Shown here piece by piece: positions 17,759 to 24,921 of a stretch of DNA of 64,000 nucleotides. Every line of letters starts with the position of its first letter. Position 1 is the first letter of the stretch. Source of the stretch: Scopulibacillus_A cellulosilyticus (GTDB lineage Bacteria; Bacillota; Bacilli; Bacillales; Sporolactobacillaceae); NCBI RefSeq assembly GCF_042665295.1, contig NZ_JBHTCO010000044.1, forward strand, positions 62,001-126,000, in the 5' to 3' direction. Both the position numbers and the translations under genes were made by a program. Under the pieces are notes generated by a model. The model was not told where the DNA came from, searched no databases, and saw nothing but the letters and a program-made list of their open reading frames with translations.

Positions 17759-18850
17759 TTATCCTCCCGTTGTGAAATTTGTAAACCTTTTAAGGCTATA
17801 ACGGTTTATCGGAAGAGATGTTTCTTCGTCCATTAATAACTCAGCCATAAGTGTGCCGACTAGCGGTGATAATGTTATTCCGCTGTGCATCACGGCTATA
17901 TAAGCATTTTTAATCCCCGGAATGTCTCCTAAAATAGGAAAGCCATCCTCCGGTACGACCCGAACACCTGAAAAACATCGGACAACATTTGCTTTAGCCA
18001 AATCTGGGACATACTCTGCAGCCATTCTTGCAGTATCTTGAATAACATCCAATGTGGTCCGGCGGTCATATCCGACTTCTTCTTTTGAATAACCAATTAA
18101 TATCTCTCCGTTGTTGGCTTGCCGCATGCCTCCAATTGTATATTTAAGAAGCGGCGCTAACGGTTCCGTAACTAAGATTTGACCGCGTACTTGTTTTACA
18201 GGAATGTCTATGCCAAGATATGCGCCTAATTCTTTTGTCCACGGCCCTCCAGCCAAAACCAGCTGTTTCGCTGTAACTGCCTTTTTCTCAGTTTTTATCT
18301 TAAATTTATCTTTTTCCTTTTGAATTTCAGTCACTTGGTTATAAAAAGAAAAATGGACATTATTTTTTTTTGCAGCCTTTATATATAGCTCGACGAGGCG
18401 AAACGGGTTAACATTCCCATCAATTTCACTAAACGTCGCACCTGCGATATTCGGGGATAAAGCGGGTTCCTTCTCTAACACCTCCTCTCGATTTAAAACT
18501 TTTATTTTGATGCCGACTTTGGCCTGATTTTCTGCAAGTCTTAAAGCTTTATCCCGATCTTCTTCAGAAAAAAACGGGGCAATCCCGCCTGTACGCCGGT
18601 ATTCTACATCCCCTATTTTTCTTTGTAGAAATGGATATAACTCAGCGCTGTACATGCTGAGTTCCCCGTACCAGGAAGGCGTTTTGTTGTGGACCCAGAC
18701 CCAAGCTTGAGTTGACCCGGAAGTCCCTGATAGCGGAAAGCCTTTGTCAATGACCAATATATCCTTCTGCATTCTTTCAGACAGATGATAGGCAATGCTT
18801 GCACCAATTACCCCGCTCCCAATAATCGCAATGTCGTAACTATCAACCAT
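17759..18850 (-). CDS. FAD-dependent amino-acid dehydrogenase, beta subunit (HcnC/LhpB/SoxB-like)
   Basis: The 363-residue protein has an N-terminal Rossmann FAD motif (DIAIIGSGVIGASIAYHLSER), the DAO family centre (TGSTQAWVWVHNKTPSW), LVLAGGPWTKELG and a C-terminal HSGITLSPLVG active-site region. In three-component enzymes (hydrogen cyanide synthase, opine oxidase, D-hydroxyproline dehydrogenase) this subunit oxidises the amino acid and passes electrons to the alpha and Fe-S subunits encoded just upstream. The ATG at 18850 overlaps the preceding gene by 8 bases, evidence of translational coupling; the longer frame to 18901 is unlikely. Confidence 0.85.
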   Translation of the reverse strand: MVDSYDIAIIGSGVIGASIAYHLSERMQKDILVIDKGFPLSGTSGSTQAWVWVHNKTPSWYGELSMYSAELYPFLQRKIGDVEYRRTGGIAPFFSEEDRDKALRLAENQAKVGIKIKVLNREEVLEKEPALSPNIAGATFSEIDGNVNPFRLVELYIKAAKKNNVHFSFYNQVTEIQKEKDKFKIKTEKKAVTAKQLVLAGGPWTKELGAYLGIDIPVKQVRGQILVTEPLAPLLKYTIGGMRQANNGEILIGYSKEEVGYDRRTTLDVIQDTARMAAEYVPDLAKANVVRCFSGVRVVPEDGFPILGDIPGIKNAYIAVMHSGITLSPLVGTLMAELLMDEETSLPINRYSLKRFTNFTTGG

Positions 18851-19178
18851 GACTACCGCTACCTTCTTCCGTATCAGTTTCATTAAATACTGATATAACA
18901 CTCGTTTCTTCTGTCAGATCACCAGCTAAAGTTCCAATCCTAGTTATCCTTAGCGGCATCCGCATCCTTGCCGGCAAAATGTCTGATATAGGGTTGCCTG
19001 TAAAATCGCTGATTAATTTGTTCACCAAATTCATACATATTTTAGATTGACACGGGCCCATTCCGCAGCGTGTCATTCTTTTGATATCATCAAATGTTTC
19101 CGTGCCAAGCCTCATCGCCGTTTCTAATTCATCAATGTTTATTTCCTCACAGCGGCAAATAATCGTCGATTTGTCCAA
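18843..19178 (-). CDS. BFD-like [2Fe-2S] protein of the oxidase complex
   Basis: The 111-residue protein carries the bacterioferritin-associated-ferredoxin cysteine pattern IICRCEEI...TRCGMGPCQSKIC (Cys at about residues 8, 10, 42 and 47), which binds a [2Fe-2S] cluster. In opine and sarcosine oxidase alpha subunits this domain is fused to the C-terminus of the FAD protein; here it is a separate gene directly following that gene. The TTG at 19178 lies one base after the upstream stop, and GGGGTG sits at correct spacing inside the upstream gene. The frame reaches 19235 but that would overlap heavily. Confidence 0.8.
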   Translation of the reverse strand: MDKSTIICRCEEINIDELETAMRLGTETFDDIKRMTRCGMGPCQSKICMNLVNKLISDFTGNPISDILPARMRMPLRITRIGTLAGDLTEETSVISVFNETDTEEGSGSHG

Positions 19179-19179
19179 A

Positions 19180-20289
19180 TTATTGACACCCCAATCCAAA
19201 AACGAATTCCTCTGACAGCGGCCGATTAGTTTCAAGATGAAAATCTTTAATTACCTTTGTTCTGGCATTAAAAGTTTCATTGCTTTTTGAAGTTTCTATT
19301 TGGTACAGTTCTTTCCATAAACGTTGCTTTCTTTCTTTTGCTTCTTCACTGGTTAACACACCTAGAGACTCTAAAACGCTTGTTCCTGCAATTTCCCCAG
19401 TGACTAAAAGCGCTCCTGCAGATGTTACTCCCGCAGCATTTCCGGCAACATAGACCGAGTTTTGGCTCGTTTCAAAGTTGATATCATACTTTGGCAGCCA
19501 TCCGCCAAGCTCTTTTTGGTAAGTAAGTTCGCAATTCATTATTTCTAAAGACTCTAATATTGGCGAAAGACCTCCGCTAATACAAACTAAATCAGCATGA
19601 CACATCATCTCCTTTCCGTTTTGTTCCATATAAACTTTTTCAACTTTTTCTTTACCTTGTGCGCTGGTAATGACAGTATTTAAGAAAATAGGAATATTTA
19701 ATTTTTTTATTTGTTCTATATCTTCAGGTTTTGACGCAGCTATTTTTTCTTCGCCTTCAAAAATCCCATGGACTTTAACGCCGACGGCATCTAATTGTTG
19801 TGCCACCTCTAAAGCAAAATCATGAGATCCAAGAATAATAGCATCTTTACCAGGCAACACAAGTTCACGATTCATAAGTATTTGAGCAGCTCCAACTGTC
19901 ATAACTCCCGGTAATGTCCAACCTGGAAATACTATTGCATCTTCTGCCGCTCCGGTCGCTATAATCATTTTCTTTGTATGAATAGGAATAACTGTTTCCC
20001 CGTTACTTATGCCAATTCGCCCGTTCTTGTAAGTACCTATAAAAGTATGCTTAGCTAGAAAATTAACTTGATAGGGAAGGAGTCTGTCAATCAATTGCTG
20101 CCGAAGAACAATCCCTCTTTCTCTTTTAAACGATGATGATGGTTCTAAAAACTGGGTTTGTTGTTTTAACTGCCCTCCAAATGCGTAAGACTCATCAACA
20201 ACCGTGACCTTCAACCCTTTAGTTGCAGGTTCATATGCTGCGTTTAATCCAGAAGGTCCGCCCCCTATAATCAGTAAGTCAGTTTCCAT
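19180..20289 (-). CDS. NAD(P)/FAD oxidoreductase, alpha subunit (HcnB/opine oxidase A-like)
   Basis: The 369-residue protein has two dinucleotide motifs: FAD GGGPSGLNAAYEPATKG at the N-terminus and a degenerate NAD-type site around AIILGSHDFALEVA (residue 150). It also shows KMIIATGAAEDAIVFPGWTLPGVMTVGAAQ and the C-terminal SVYVAGNAAGVTSAG. These mark the sarcosine-oxidase-alpha/HcnB group. Substitution in the second glycine motif suggests that it passes electrons rather than using NADH efficiently. The start overlaps the Fe-S gene by 11 bases. It is part of a multi-subunit amino-acid dehydrogenase; hydroxyproline, sarcosine, opine or glycine substrates are all possible. Confidence 0.85.
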   Translation of the reverse strand: METDLLIIGGGPSGLNAAYEPATKGLKVTVVDESYAFGGQLKQQTQFLEPSSSFKRERGIVLRQQLIDRLLPYQVNFLAKHTFIGTYKNGRIGISNGETVIPIHTKKMIIATGAAEDAIVFPGWTLPGVMTVGAAQILMNRELVLPGKDAIILGSHDFALEVAQQLDAVGVKVHGIFEGEEKIAASKPEDIEQIKKLNIPIFLNTVITSAQGKEKVEKVYMEQNGKEMMCHADLVCISGGLSPILESLEIMNCELTYQKELGGWLPKYDINFETSQNSVYVAGNAAGVTSAGALLVTGEIAGTSVLESLGVLTSEEAKERKQRLWKELYQIETSKSNETFNARTKVIKDFHLETNRPLSEEFVFGLGCQ

Positions 20290-20602
20290 TCTTATCTCTC
20301 CTCACATCAGGGTCACCTTCATTAAGTTGAATGTTCATCCCCTCTTCAGCTAAAGTCATGCAAGCAAGAACATGATCTAAGCCGTTAACAGACATAAAAC
20401 AGCTGCAGCATCTTCCATTCGCACAAAAAAGTCCTCTTGCTTGCTGCAACTTTCTAGTGATACCGAACTTTTTGATCCCATTGGCCATTAGTGCAGCAGC
20501 AACTGTTTGTCCTTTCCTTGCTTTTAATGGTTTTCCATTAAGAAAAATAGTTATTTCTTCTTTTCTGTTTTCACCTAATACTGGATGATTTAAAATTCCC
20601 AT
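20279..20602 (-). CDS. [2Fe-2S]-binding small subunit (HcnA/LhpF-like)
   Basis: The 107-residue ferredoxin-like protein has EITIFLNGKPLKARKGQTVAAALMANG followed by the cluster ligands LFCANGRCCSCFMS...VLAC. It is equivalent to the N-terminal domain of sarcosine oxidase alpha and to HcnA. It is the first gene of the operon: HcnA-, HcnB-, BFD-, HcnC-like, then symporter and SolA-like oxidase. AAGGAGG lies 6-7 bases before the ATG, and a GntR-type operator sits directly upstream. Confidence 0.85.
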   Translation of the reverse strand: MGILNHPVLGENRKEEITIFLNGKPLKARKGQTVAAALMANGIKKFGITRKLQQARGLFCANGRCCSCFMSVNGLDHVLACMTLAEEGMNIQLNEGDPDVRRDKNGN

Positions 20603-20624
20603 GTTAAAACCTCCTTATATCTTT

Positions 20625-20650
20625 ATAAAGTTATAATAATATAACTTATT
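20625..20650 (-). promoter_or_regulatory. GntR/HutC-type operator of the amine-oxidation operon
   Basis: Half sites ATAAAGTTATA (20625-20635) and TATAACTTATT (20640-20650) face each other across 4 bases. The core AAGTTATA/TATAACTT is the same as in the palindromes at 27715-27740 and 28500-28517 around the gntR gene. It lies within 23-48 bases of the first start codon, a typical repressor position. Confidence 0.7.
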
Positions 20651-20656
20651 AATTAG

Positions 20657-21146
20657 AAATTTAGGTGCTGCCATGTTTCTATTAATGGTAACAGCCTAAA
20701 TTTACGTACTTATTTCATTTATATGTGGATTTGAGCATTTAATAACTGGAATAATTATTTTTGCTTTCAATTATTTATCAAAAACCATTGTTATTGTCTA
20801 ACCTTTTGGAGGTAACTTCAATTATTATTCAGCAACCTAACAATCTACTGAATTACTAAAAAACCTTTTCTTCTTAACTTAGAGAATAGGCCCATTCATT
20901 TAAAATATCAGAGTCATTAACCCATTATATGTAATTATTAAATTTTTAGCTTGGGGAGGATAGGAACCGTTGGAGGTTGTCATAATAAGGCGTAAAAACA
21001 CGAATATATTATTTGATGGTGACTAATTGATGCCACTTTTCAGGAACAAGATATCATTCGGGGAATTAAACACTGAGAATTTTCATTGTACAAAGGCCAA
21101 ATGAGGCTTTTTTCTTTTAATTTGTAACTCATGATGGCTATCTATT
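20657..21146. other. Gap between the amine operon and the spore island
   Basis: An imperfect inverted repeat, AAATTTAGG (20657-20665) with CCTAAATTT (20695-20703) and inner GCCAT/ATGG arms, lies just upstream of the operator and may form a leader or operator structure. The remainder is AT-rich. A 19-codon frame at 20970-21026 has a GGGGAGG site but nothing else to support it. No gene is called. Confidence 0.4.
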
Positions 21147-21173
21147 ACATATTGTTGAAGAAATCATAATATA
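21147..21173 (+). promoter_or_regulatory. Sigma-K-type promoter for the first spore-island gene
   Basis: AC (21147-21148), 16 bases, then CATAATATA (21165-21173) fits the mother-cell sigma-K consensus (AC, 16 bases, CATAnnnTA) exactly. The ribosome site and TTG start follow 27-40 bases downstream. Confidence 0.7.
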
Positions 21174-21212
21174 TAAAAGCTGGAAATTTCGAGCAATATA
21201 GGAGGGAGCCAT

Positions 21213-21452
21213 TTGTTAATTATTAAAGGAAAAGAAGTCAAATTTGATACAATGAAAAATAATACCGGTGCTTTTTTCGGAGAGACTTTCATCCCAACGT
21301 GGAACGGCCATTTTAAAGAAAATCTTAATGTAACAAGTATTTCATTACCTTCCTACTCATCGCCAACAATGGGGTCTATTAATATTATTAACGACAACGA
21401 TGGTTTGGATTACATTGGTACAACCAGTGACTTCACCATTGAAAATAAATGA
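21213..21452 (+). CDS. Small spore-island protein, paralogue A
   Basis: The 79-residue protein shares with four neighbours the pattern (D/N)N(T/A/S)G-(A/V/I)F-xG...W...(H/F)xK-xN-x-N. It is here NNTGAFFGETFIPTWNGHFKENLNV (the N at about residue 16), followed by a C-terminal IINDNDGLDYI that matches the paralogues' D-D-x-D/ID segment. It starts at TTG 6-7 bases after AGGAGGG. It has no membrane segment or signal peptide. The sigma-K promoter suggests expression in the mother cell and a place in the spore coat. In outline it recalls the small GerPA/GerPF proteins but lacks their exact motifs, so I do not give it that name. It is divergent in orientation from the rest of the island. Confidence 0.72.
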   Translation: MLIIKGKEVKFDTMKNNTGAFFGETFIPTWNGHFKENLNVTSISLPSYSSPTMGSINIINDNDGLDYIGTTSDFTIENK

Positions 21453-21463
21453 GGAAACATCTA

Positions 21464-21499
21464 GTCACCAAAAACTGCCGTTAAGCACCTTTTGGTGAC
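21464..21499. terminator. Terminator between convergent spore-island genes
   Basis: GTCACCAAAA (21464-21473) pairs perfectly with TTTTGGTGAC (21490-21499). It lies between two converging stops and the T-rich arm serves either strand. Confidence 0.7.
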
Positions 21500-21504
21500 C
21501 TTTC

Positions 21505-21900
21505 TTACGATTTTCTTTCAGATTTTTTGTTTTTTTTGGTTTTGTTTTTCAATTTTTTAGTCTTGGTTTTAACTGATTTCTTTGCTTCCCCAGCCTTCTT
21601 TGTTTTAGTATTAGAATTGGAGGATTTCGGGTATGTTTTCAATTTGGATATGGTTATTTGATTGGTTTCCGGGTCATCTTTTATAACAATTTGCTTCGCA
21701 TTTTGTTCATTTGTAATAACGAAATCCAAACCGTCTTTATCTATGATAAGATTCAGGTTATTGTTATTAGTGTTTCCACTAATATTTGTATTGGACTTTG
21801 TAAACACATCCCAGTTGGGCTCAAAATTGCTGCCAAAAAAAACACCAGAATTATCCGACATTGATTTAATATTTAAATCATTTAAACTGATAACAATCAA
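21505..21900 (-). CDS. Spore-island paralogue B with lysine-rich tail
   Basis: The 131-residue protein has the family core SDNSGVFFGSNFEPNWDVFTKSN (about residues 15-37) and LNLIIDKDGLDFVI. It then has a unique C-terminal extension of about 60 residues very rich in Lys, Ser, Thr and Asn (repeated KTKK, KNKK, KKS). Such basic tails are common in coat proteins that are cross-linked or that bind spore polymer, but this is inference. The TTG at 21900 is preferred: GGAGGG lies 7 bases before it; the ATG at 21915 overlaps that site. A possible sigma-K -10 (CATAAAATA, 21938-21930) has no good -35. Confidence 0.7.
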   Translation of the reverse strand: MIVISLNDLNIKSMSDNSGVFFGSNFEPNWDVFTKSNTNISGNTNNNNLNLIIDKDGLDFVITNEQNAKQIVIKDDPETNQITISKLKTYPKSSNSNTKTKKAGEAKKSVKTKTKKLKNKTKKNKKSERKS

Positions 21901-22002
21901 ATCTTTTCCCTCCATAAATCACTTGTCCTTATTTTATGCAAGTCTAGTGTTAAATGGAAGGGACACACATCTTCAAATATGAAATTGGTACTATAATCAA
22001 AA

Positions 22003-22038
22003 AAAATGAGCTCCCCCAAAAAAGGTACAGCTCATTTT
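22003..22038 (-). terminator. Terminator of the four-gene spore operon
   Basis: AAAATGAGCT (22003-22012) pairs with AGCTCATTTT (22029-22038). On the minus strand the stem runs into eight T, directly after the stop at 22052. Confidence 0.85.
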
Positions 22039-22051
22039 CATTATTCAATTA

Positions 22052-22300
22052 TTAGATTTCCCCCCATGTTAGATCCTGATCATTGATATAAGTGTCAATA
22101 TAATCATTATCAAAAATCATATTTAGGTTTTGGAAGGTTGCATTGTTAGCATATTTATTTGGAGGGCCCGATACGGTTGCAGATATGTTCTGTTTTCCAT
22201 GGGAGCCCCAACCATACCCTTCATTCTCTCCGTTAAAAATACCTGCGTTATCCAAAGCAGTTGTGCATGTAATCGTATCATAAACTATCTTTAACGGCAT
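22052..22300 (-). CDS. Spore-island paralogue C
   Basis: The 82-residue protein has the core TALDNAGIFNGENEGYGWGSHG-KQN and ends DNDYIDTYINDQD. It is the last gene of a four-gene minus-strand operon led by the Hsp20-like gene, with 31-base spacing from the preceding paralogue. GGAGAGG precedes the ATG. It has no signal peptide and no cysteines beyond one in CTTALDN. Function unknown; spore-specific expression is inferred from the operon promoter. Confidence 0.72.
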   Translation of the reverse strand: MPLKIVYDTITCTTALDNAGIFNGENEGYGWGSHGKQNISATVSGPPNKYANNATFQNLNMIFDNDYIDTYINDQDLTWGEI

Positions 22301-22331
22301 TATTTTAACCTCTCCTAATTAATTTTAATTA

Positions 22332-22577
22332 CTAAACGGCTTGGTAACTAACACCAAATGCAGCATCTTGGTCATTTATAGTGGCATCAACCGCATCAAG
22401 GTCTTCAACGTAACTAAAGTTCGCATACGTGGGCATGCCACTTCCTTTAATATAAATGTTTTGATTCATCTTAAAATGAGAGTTCCAACCAAAGATTTGG
22501 TTTTGGCCATTTAATACCCCTGCATTATCGGCAGAGTATTGAAGGTAATTAAGATTATACGCAATAAGGACTGCCAT
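22332..22577 (-). CDS. Spore-island paralogue D
   Basis: The 81-residue protein has SADNAGVLNGQNQIFGWNSH-FKMNQN and LDAVDATINDQDAAFG. GGGAGG lies before the ATG. It differs from its siblings in GQN for GEN, which may separate sub-types. Spacing to the flanking paralogues is 29-31 bases, consistent with tandem duplication. Function unknown. Confidence 0.72.
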   Translation of the reverse strand: MAVLIAYNLNYLQYSADNAGVLNGQNQIFGWNSHFKMNQNIYIKGSGMPTYANFSYVEDLDAVDATINDQDAAFGVSYQAV

Positions 22578-22606
22578 TCATCTTCCTCCCATCTATATAA
22601 ATTCGA

Positions 22607-22852
22607 TTAAAACGATTGACCTATTGCTCCGGCAGATAAATCCTGATCGTTAATCGTTGCATCAATCCCGTCATCATCTCTAACAATTGTAATGTTTCCA
22701 GCCGAGGGATTAACAAAGCCGGTAAGATTTAAATTGTTGTTTTGTTTAAAATGCGAATTCCAACAAAAACCTTGGTTTTCACCATTAAAAACACCTGCAT
22801 TATCCAATGCTGTAGCCTCGACATTGGCATTATAGAAAATGGCAAGGGTCAT
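22607..22852 (-). CDS. Spore-island paralogue E
   Basis: The 81-residue protein has TALDNAGVFNGENQGFCWNS-HFKQNNN and DDDGIDATINDQD. A GGGAGG ribosome site lies 10 bases before ATG. It is closest to paralogue C in its ALDNAG and GENQG words. It directly follows the Hsp20-like gene by 44 bases. Function unknown. Confidence 0.72.
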   Translation of the reverse strand: MTLAIFYNANVEATALDNAGVFNGENQGFCWNSHFKQNNNLNLTGFVNPSAGNITIVRDDDGIDATINDQDLSAGAIGQSF

Positions 22853-22896
22853 GGATTATTTTCCTCCCTTTTACTGAAATAAGTTTACCTTAACAT

Positions 22897-23547
22897 TTAG
22901 TTACCTTTATCTTCATCCGATTGTCTGAGTAGGTGCGAAATATCAAATTCTTTTACGGGTTCTTCTGATATTTTAAATAACTTTACTTCCAATAGATCTT
23001 TCTTAAATCCCAATTTTGTTTCTCCAGGAACCACAGCCTTTGGCAATGGGATTTGTAATAGCGGCTTGCTTCCTTCTTTACCAATAAAGGTGATTTGATA
23101 ATTTGTTAACATCATTTTTTTAGGGTGTCTATTCGTTTCACTGGGTATTTGAACCCTTAGAATCAGTTCATCATGTGTTTCAAAGGCTTGATAGTTTAAT
23201 TCCTGTTCAGCCTGCCCTTGGTGAGCGGGACTCTGCTGATTGCTTTGGGCATTTGGACTCCCTAAACCCGAGGTAGTTCCTTTTCGGCGTTTCCGTAAAT
23301 CGCTTATATCTGGGATGTTGGAACGATCAAAATTTTTGGCTAAGGGATGTTGATTTAAATTCCTTTGATTTATTTTCTCTTTACCTGTTGGTTCTAATCC
23401 AGTTTCGCCTGAGGAAGTCAGGTTATTTGGTATGGCATTCCCGATTTGCTCTTGAAGGAATTTTCCAAACATTTCAGGGTCAAATGGATTTGGAAAGTTC
23501 GTTTGCTTAAAAAATTTTTGTATTATTTCATCAAAAGGTTGCTGCAA
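22897..23547 (-). CDS. Hsp20/alpha-crystallin-like protein of the spore island
   Basis: The 216-residue protein has an N-terminal half rich in Phe, Pro, Asn and Gln (FFKQTNFPNPFDPEMFGKFL), a low-complexity basic/glutamine linker (about 90-130), and a C-terminal alpha-crystallin-like domain. That domain includes NYQAFETHDELILRVQIPSE, ITFIGKEGSKPLLQIPLP and LLEVKLFK. Coat proteins CotM, CotP and GerT of Bacillus have this domain, so a coat-assembly or germination role is likely. The TTG at 23547 is favoured because GGAGGAGG sits 6 bases before it; the frame extends to 23595. It heads the operon with paralogues C, D and E behind a sigma-K-like promoter. Confidence 0.7.
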   Translation of the reverse strand: MQQPFDEIIQKFFKQTNFPNPFDPEMFGKFLQEQIGNAIPNNLTSSGETGLEPTGKEKINQRNLNQHPLAKNFDRSNIPDISDLRKRRKGTTSGLGSPNAQSNQQSPAHQGQAEQELNYQAFETHDELILRVQIPSETNRHPKKMMLTNYQITFIGKEGSKPLLQIPLPKAVVPGETKLGFKKDLLEVKLFKISEEPVKEFDISHLLRQSDEDKGN

Positions 23548-23649
23548 ACAAATCCTCCTCCTCTCAAGTTTGTTTGGATCCCCGGCATTTTCCATTTTCC
23601 ATGACCCTAATTCAGAGTCTAATTACAGTGACTATTATCTAATCTAAGG

Positions 23650-23676
23650 TATAGTATTCAGCTACAGACAAAAAGT
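23650..23676 (-). promoter_or_regulatory. Sigma-K-type promoter of the four-gene spore operon
   Basis: On the minus strand AC (23676-23675), 16 bases and AATACTATA (23658-23650) match the sigma-K layout with one change (A for C) in the -10 box. Confidence 0.6.
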
Positions 23677-23699
23677 GTGTTTTTTAATTCCGGTATTAA

Positions 23700-24061
23700 T
23701 CGCTGCGGGTCTGATCTCATAAGCTCCTTAATGGGGTCTCACCGAACGCGGAAAACATGCGCCAAGGATTCCGTCTAGAACAAATGTTTTTTAAACTCAT
23801 TGATATCATTGGAAATATTCCATTGAACTCCTCCTTAACCCATGATATGTATCCCTATAATTTGTGTTCGACCTTAAGCACCATCAGTGAAGTAATTTTG
23901 TTTTGTATTAACAATAATCTCGTTATAAGAATGACAAACCCGATTCTCCTTTTTAAGAAGAATCAGGTTCTTCGGGTAAATCGTTTGGTTGTTTACATAA
24001 TCCGACTGATACTAATGAAAAAACCTATCCCTTTTTAACACCGTTACGCAGGATTTATTTA
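23700..24061. other. Gap with a possible gene remnant
   Basis: On the minus strand AAGGAGGAG precedes an ATG near 23825, but the frame stops after 5 codons. Another frame across the same segment stays open and ends RRNPWRMFSAFGETPLRSL, a protein-like string I cannot place. The segment about 23700-23780 is visibly richer in G and C than its surroundings. A decayed gene is possible. A 93-codon plus-strand frame here has no ribosome site and is not called. Confidence 0.3.
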
Positions 24062-24397
24062 TTAAAATCTTGTAGTAAGATATGCAAGTGATGCGCGTGG
24101 CAACGTTAGATAACCATAGTAATAACTAGGAATGTTGTCCCTAGAACTATACCCTGCTGCATCTGGTGCTCCGTACACCCTAGTTTCATAAATATCTCCA
24201 ACATGGTCAGTCCCTATGTTACCGACATGATTGCTGCCAATATTTATTGGAACAACAATATGAATGTTTTGGCCATCAACATGGCCGAGAATACCATCAA
24301 AAAGTTTCCCATCAACCGTACTTAACTTTATGGGTTTATTTATATGTTTTGTTAATTCACTCAAATCATGGAGTGGGATATATTTAAAATTTGCCAT
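24062..24397 (-). CDS. Small unknown protein with a possible LSm-like N-terminal half
   Basis: The 111-residue protein has KHINKPIKLSTVDGKLFDGILGHVDGQNIHIVV near residues 16-48, a pattern reminiscent of small beta-barrels of the LSm type. It is followed by a Gly/Asn/His stretch (NIGSNHVGNIGTDHVG), a tyrosine-rich segment (NIPSYYYGYLTLPRA) and a short tail. Tyrosine-rich tails occur in coat proteins. It lies at the edge of the spore island on the same strand and may belong to it. ATG 24397 has GGGGGT at good spacing. I do not recognise the family with certainty. Confidence 0.6.
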   Translation of the reverse strand: MANFKYIPLHDLSELTKHINKPIKLSTVDGKLFDGILGHVDGQNIHIVVPINIGSNHVGNIGTDHVGDIYETRVYGAPDAAGYSSRDNIPSYYYGYLTLPRASLAYLTTRF

Positions 24398-24623
24398 GAA
24401 CATTACCCCCTATATTTAATGTCCTAACTATAATATTCAGTTAAATTATTTATGACTATTCCAAGTGAATGGGAATACCAGTCAGAAAAGAGGGAAATCT
24501 GGTTCAAGGGGTTCTAAGACATTAAGCGGAGATAAAATCCGCGAAATGACGGCGAAACCCCATATATAGCCAATATTTACCTCTTTTATAAAAATTTCCC
24601 TCCTAAACCTTTGCCATAAAAGC

Positions 24624-24649
24624 AAAAAAAGATTGCCATTTAGGCAATC
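24624..24649 (-). terminator. Orphan hairpin terminator in the 24.4-24.9 kb gap
   Basis: GATTGCC (24631-24637) pairs with GGCAATC (24643-24649), with seven T following on the minus strand. It is a second terminator beyond the one that ends the oxidase gene. A small transcript between 24650 and 24830 or a lost gene would explain it. No coding frame of useful size lies there. The rest of 24398-24921 holds nothing supported. Confidence 0.6.
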
Positions 24650-24829
24650 GAATTTCACCTTAGTAATGCCGTATTAAATCAACAACAAGCTGCATAGATT
24701 AAAAAATTTTTAAGGGTAACAAATTCTGCAGGTCTGTTTTTCTTTAAACAATGGCATTATGAAATTGATTCTATTAACTGTACAAAAACTTAGAAGAAGG
24801 GACGCCTTTGATTCAACTTAAACAGTACA

Positions 24830-24872
24830 AAAAATAAGAGTCTGTTCTGGATATATTCCCAAACAGACTCTT
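24830..24872 (-). terminator. Terminator of the POT-oxidase operon
   Basis: AAGAGTCTGTT (24836-24846) pairs with AACAGACTCTT (24862-24872). On the minus strand it ends in ATTTTTTG and lies 50 bases after the oxidase stop. Confidence 0.85.
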
Positions 24873-24921
24873 ATAAGCAATACCAATTTATAAAATTTAA
24901 TATAGCAACTGTTCTATATTA

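Noticed and set aside
20970..21026. 19-codon plus-strand frame with a GGGGAGG site upstream of the spore island
   Set aside because: Too short, no known match and no terminator; a ribosome-site-like string alone is not enough.
21213..22852. Naming the five small spore-island proteins GerPA-GerPF
   Set aside because: They share only an outline with GerPA/GerPF (short, acidic end, Gly-rich); the characteristic GD...PKS...GSG words are absent.
23757..24038. 93-codon plus-strand open frame between spore-island genes
   Set aside because: No ribosome binding site, composition like the AT-rich background, and no family resemblance; it also overlaps a possible minus-strand remnant.
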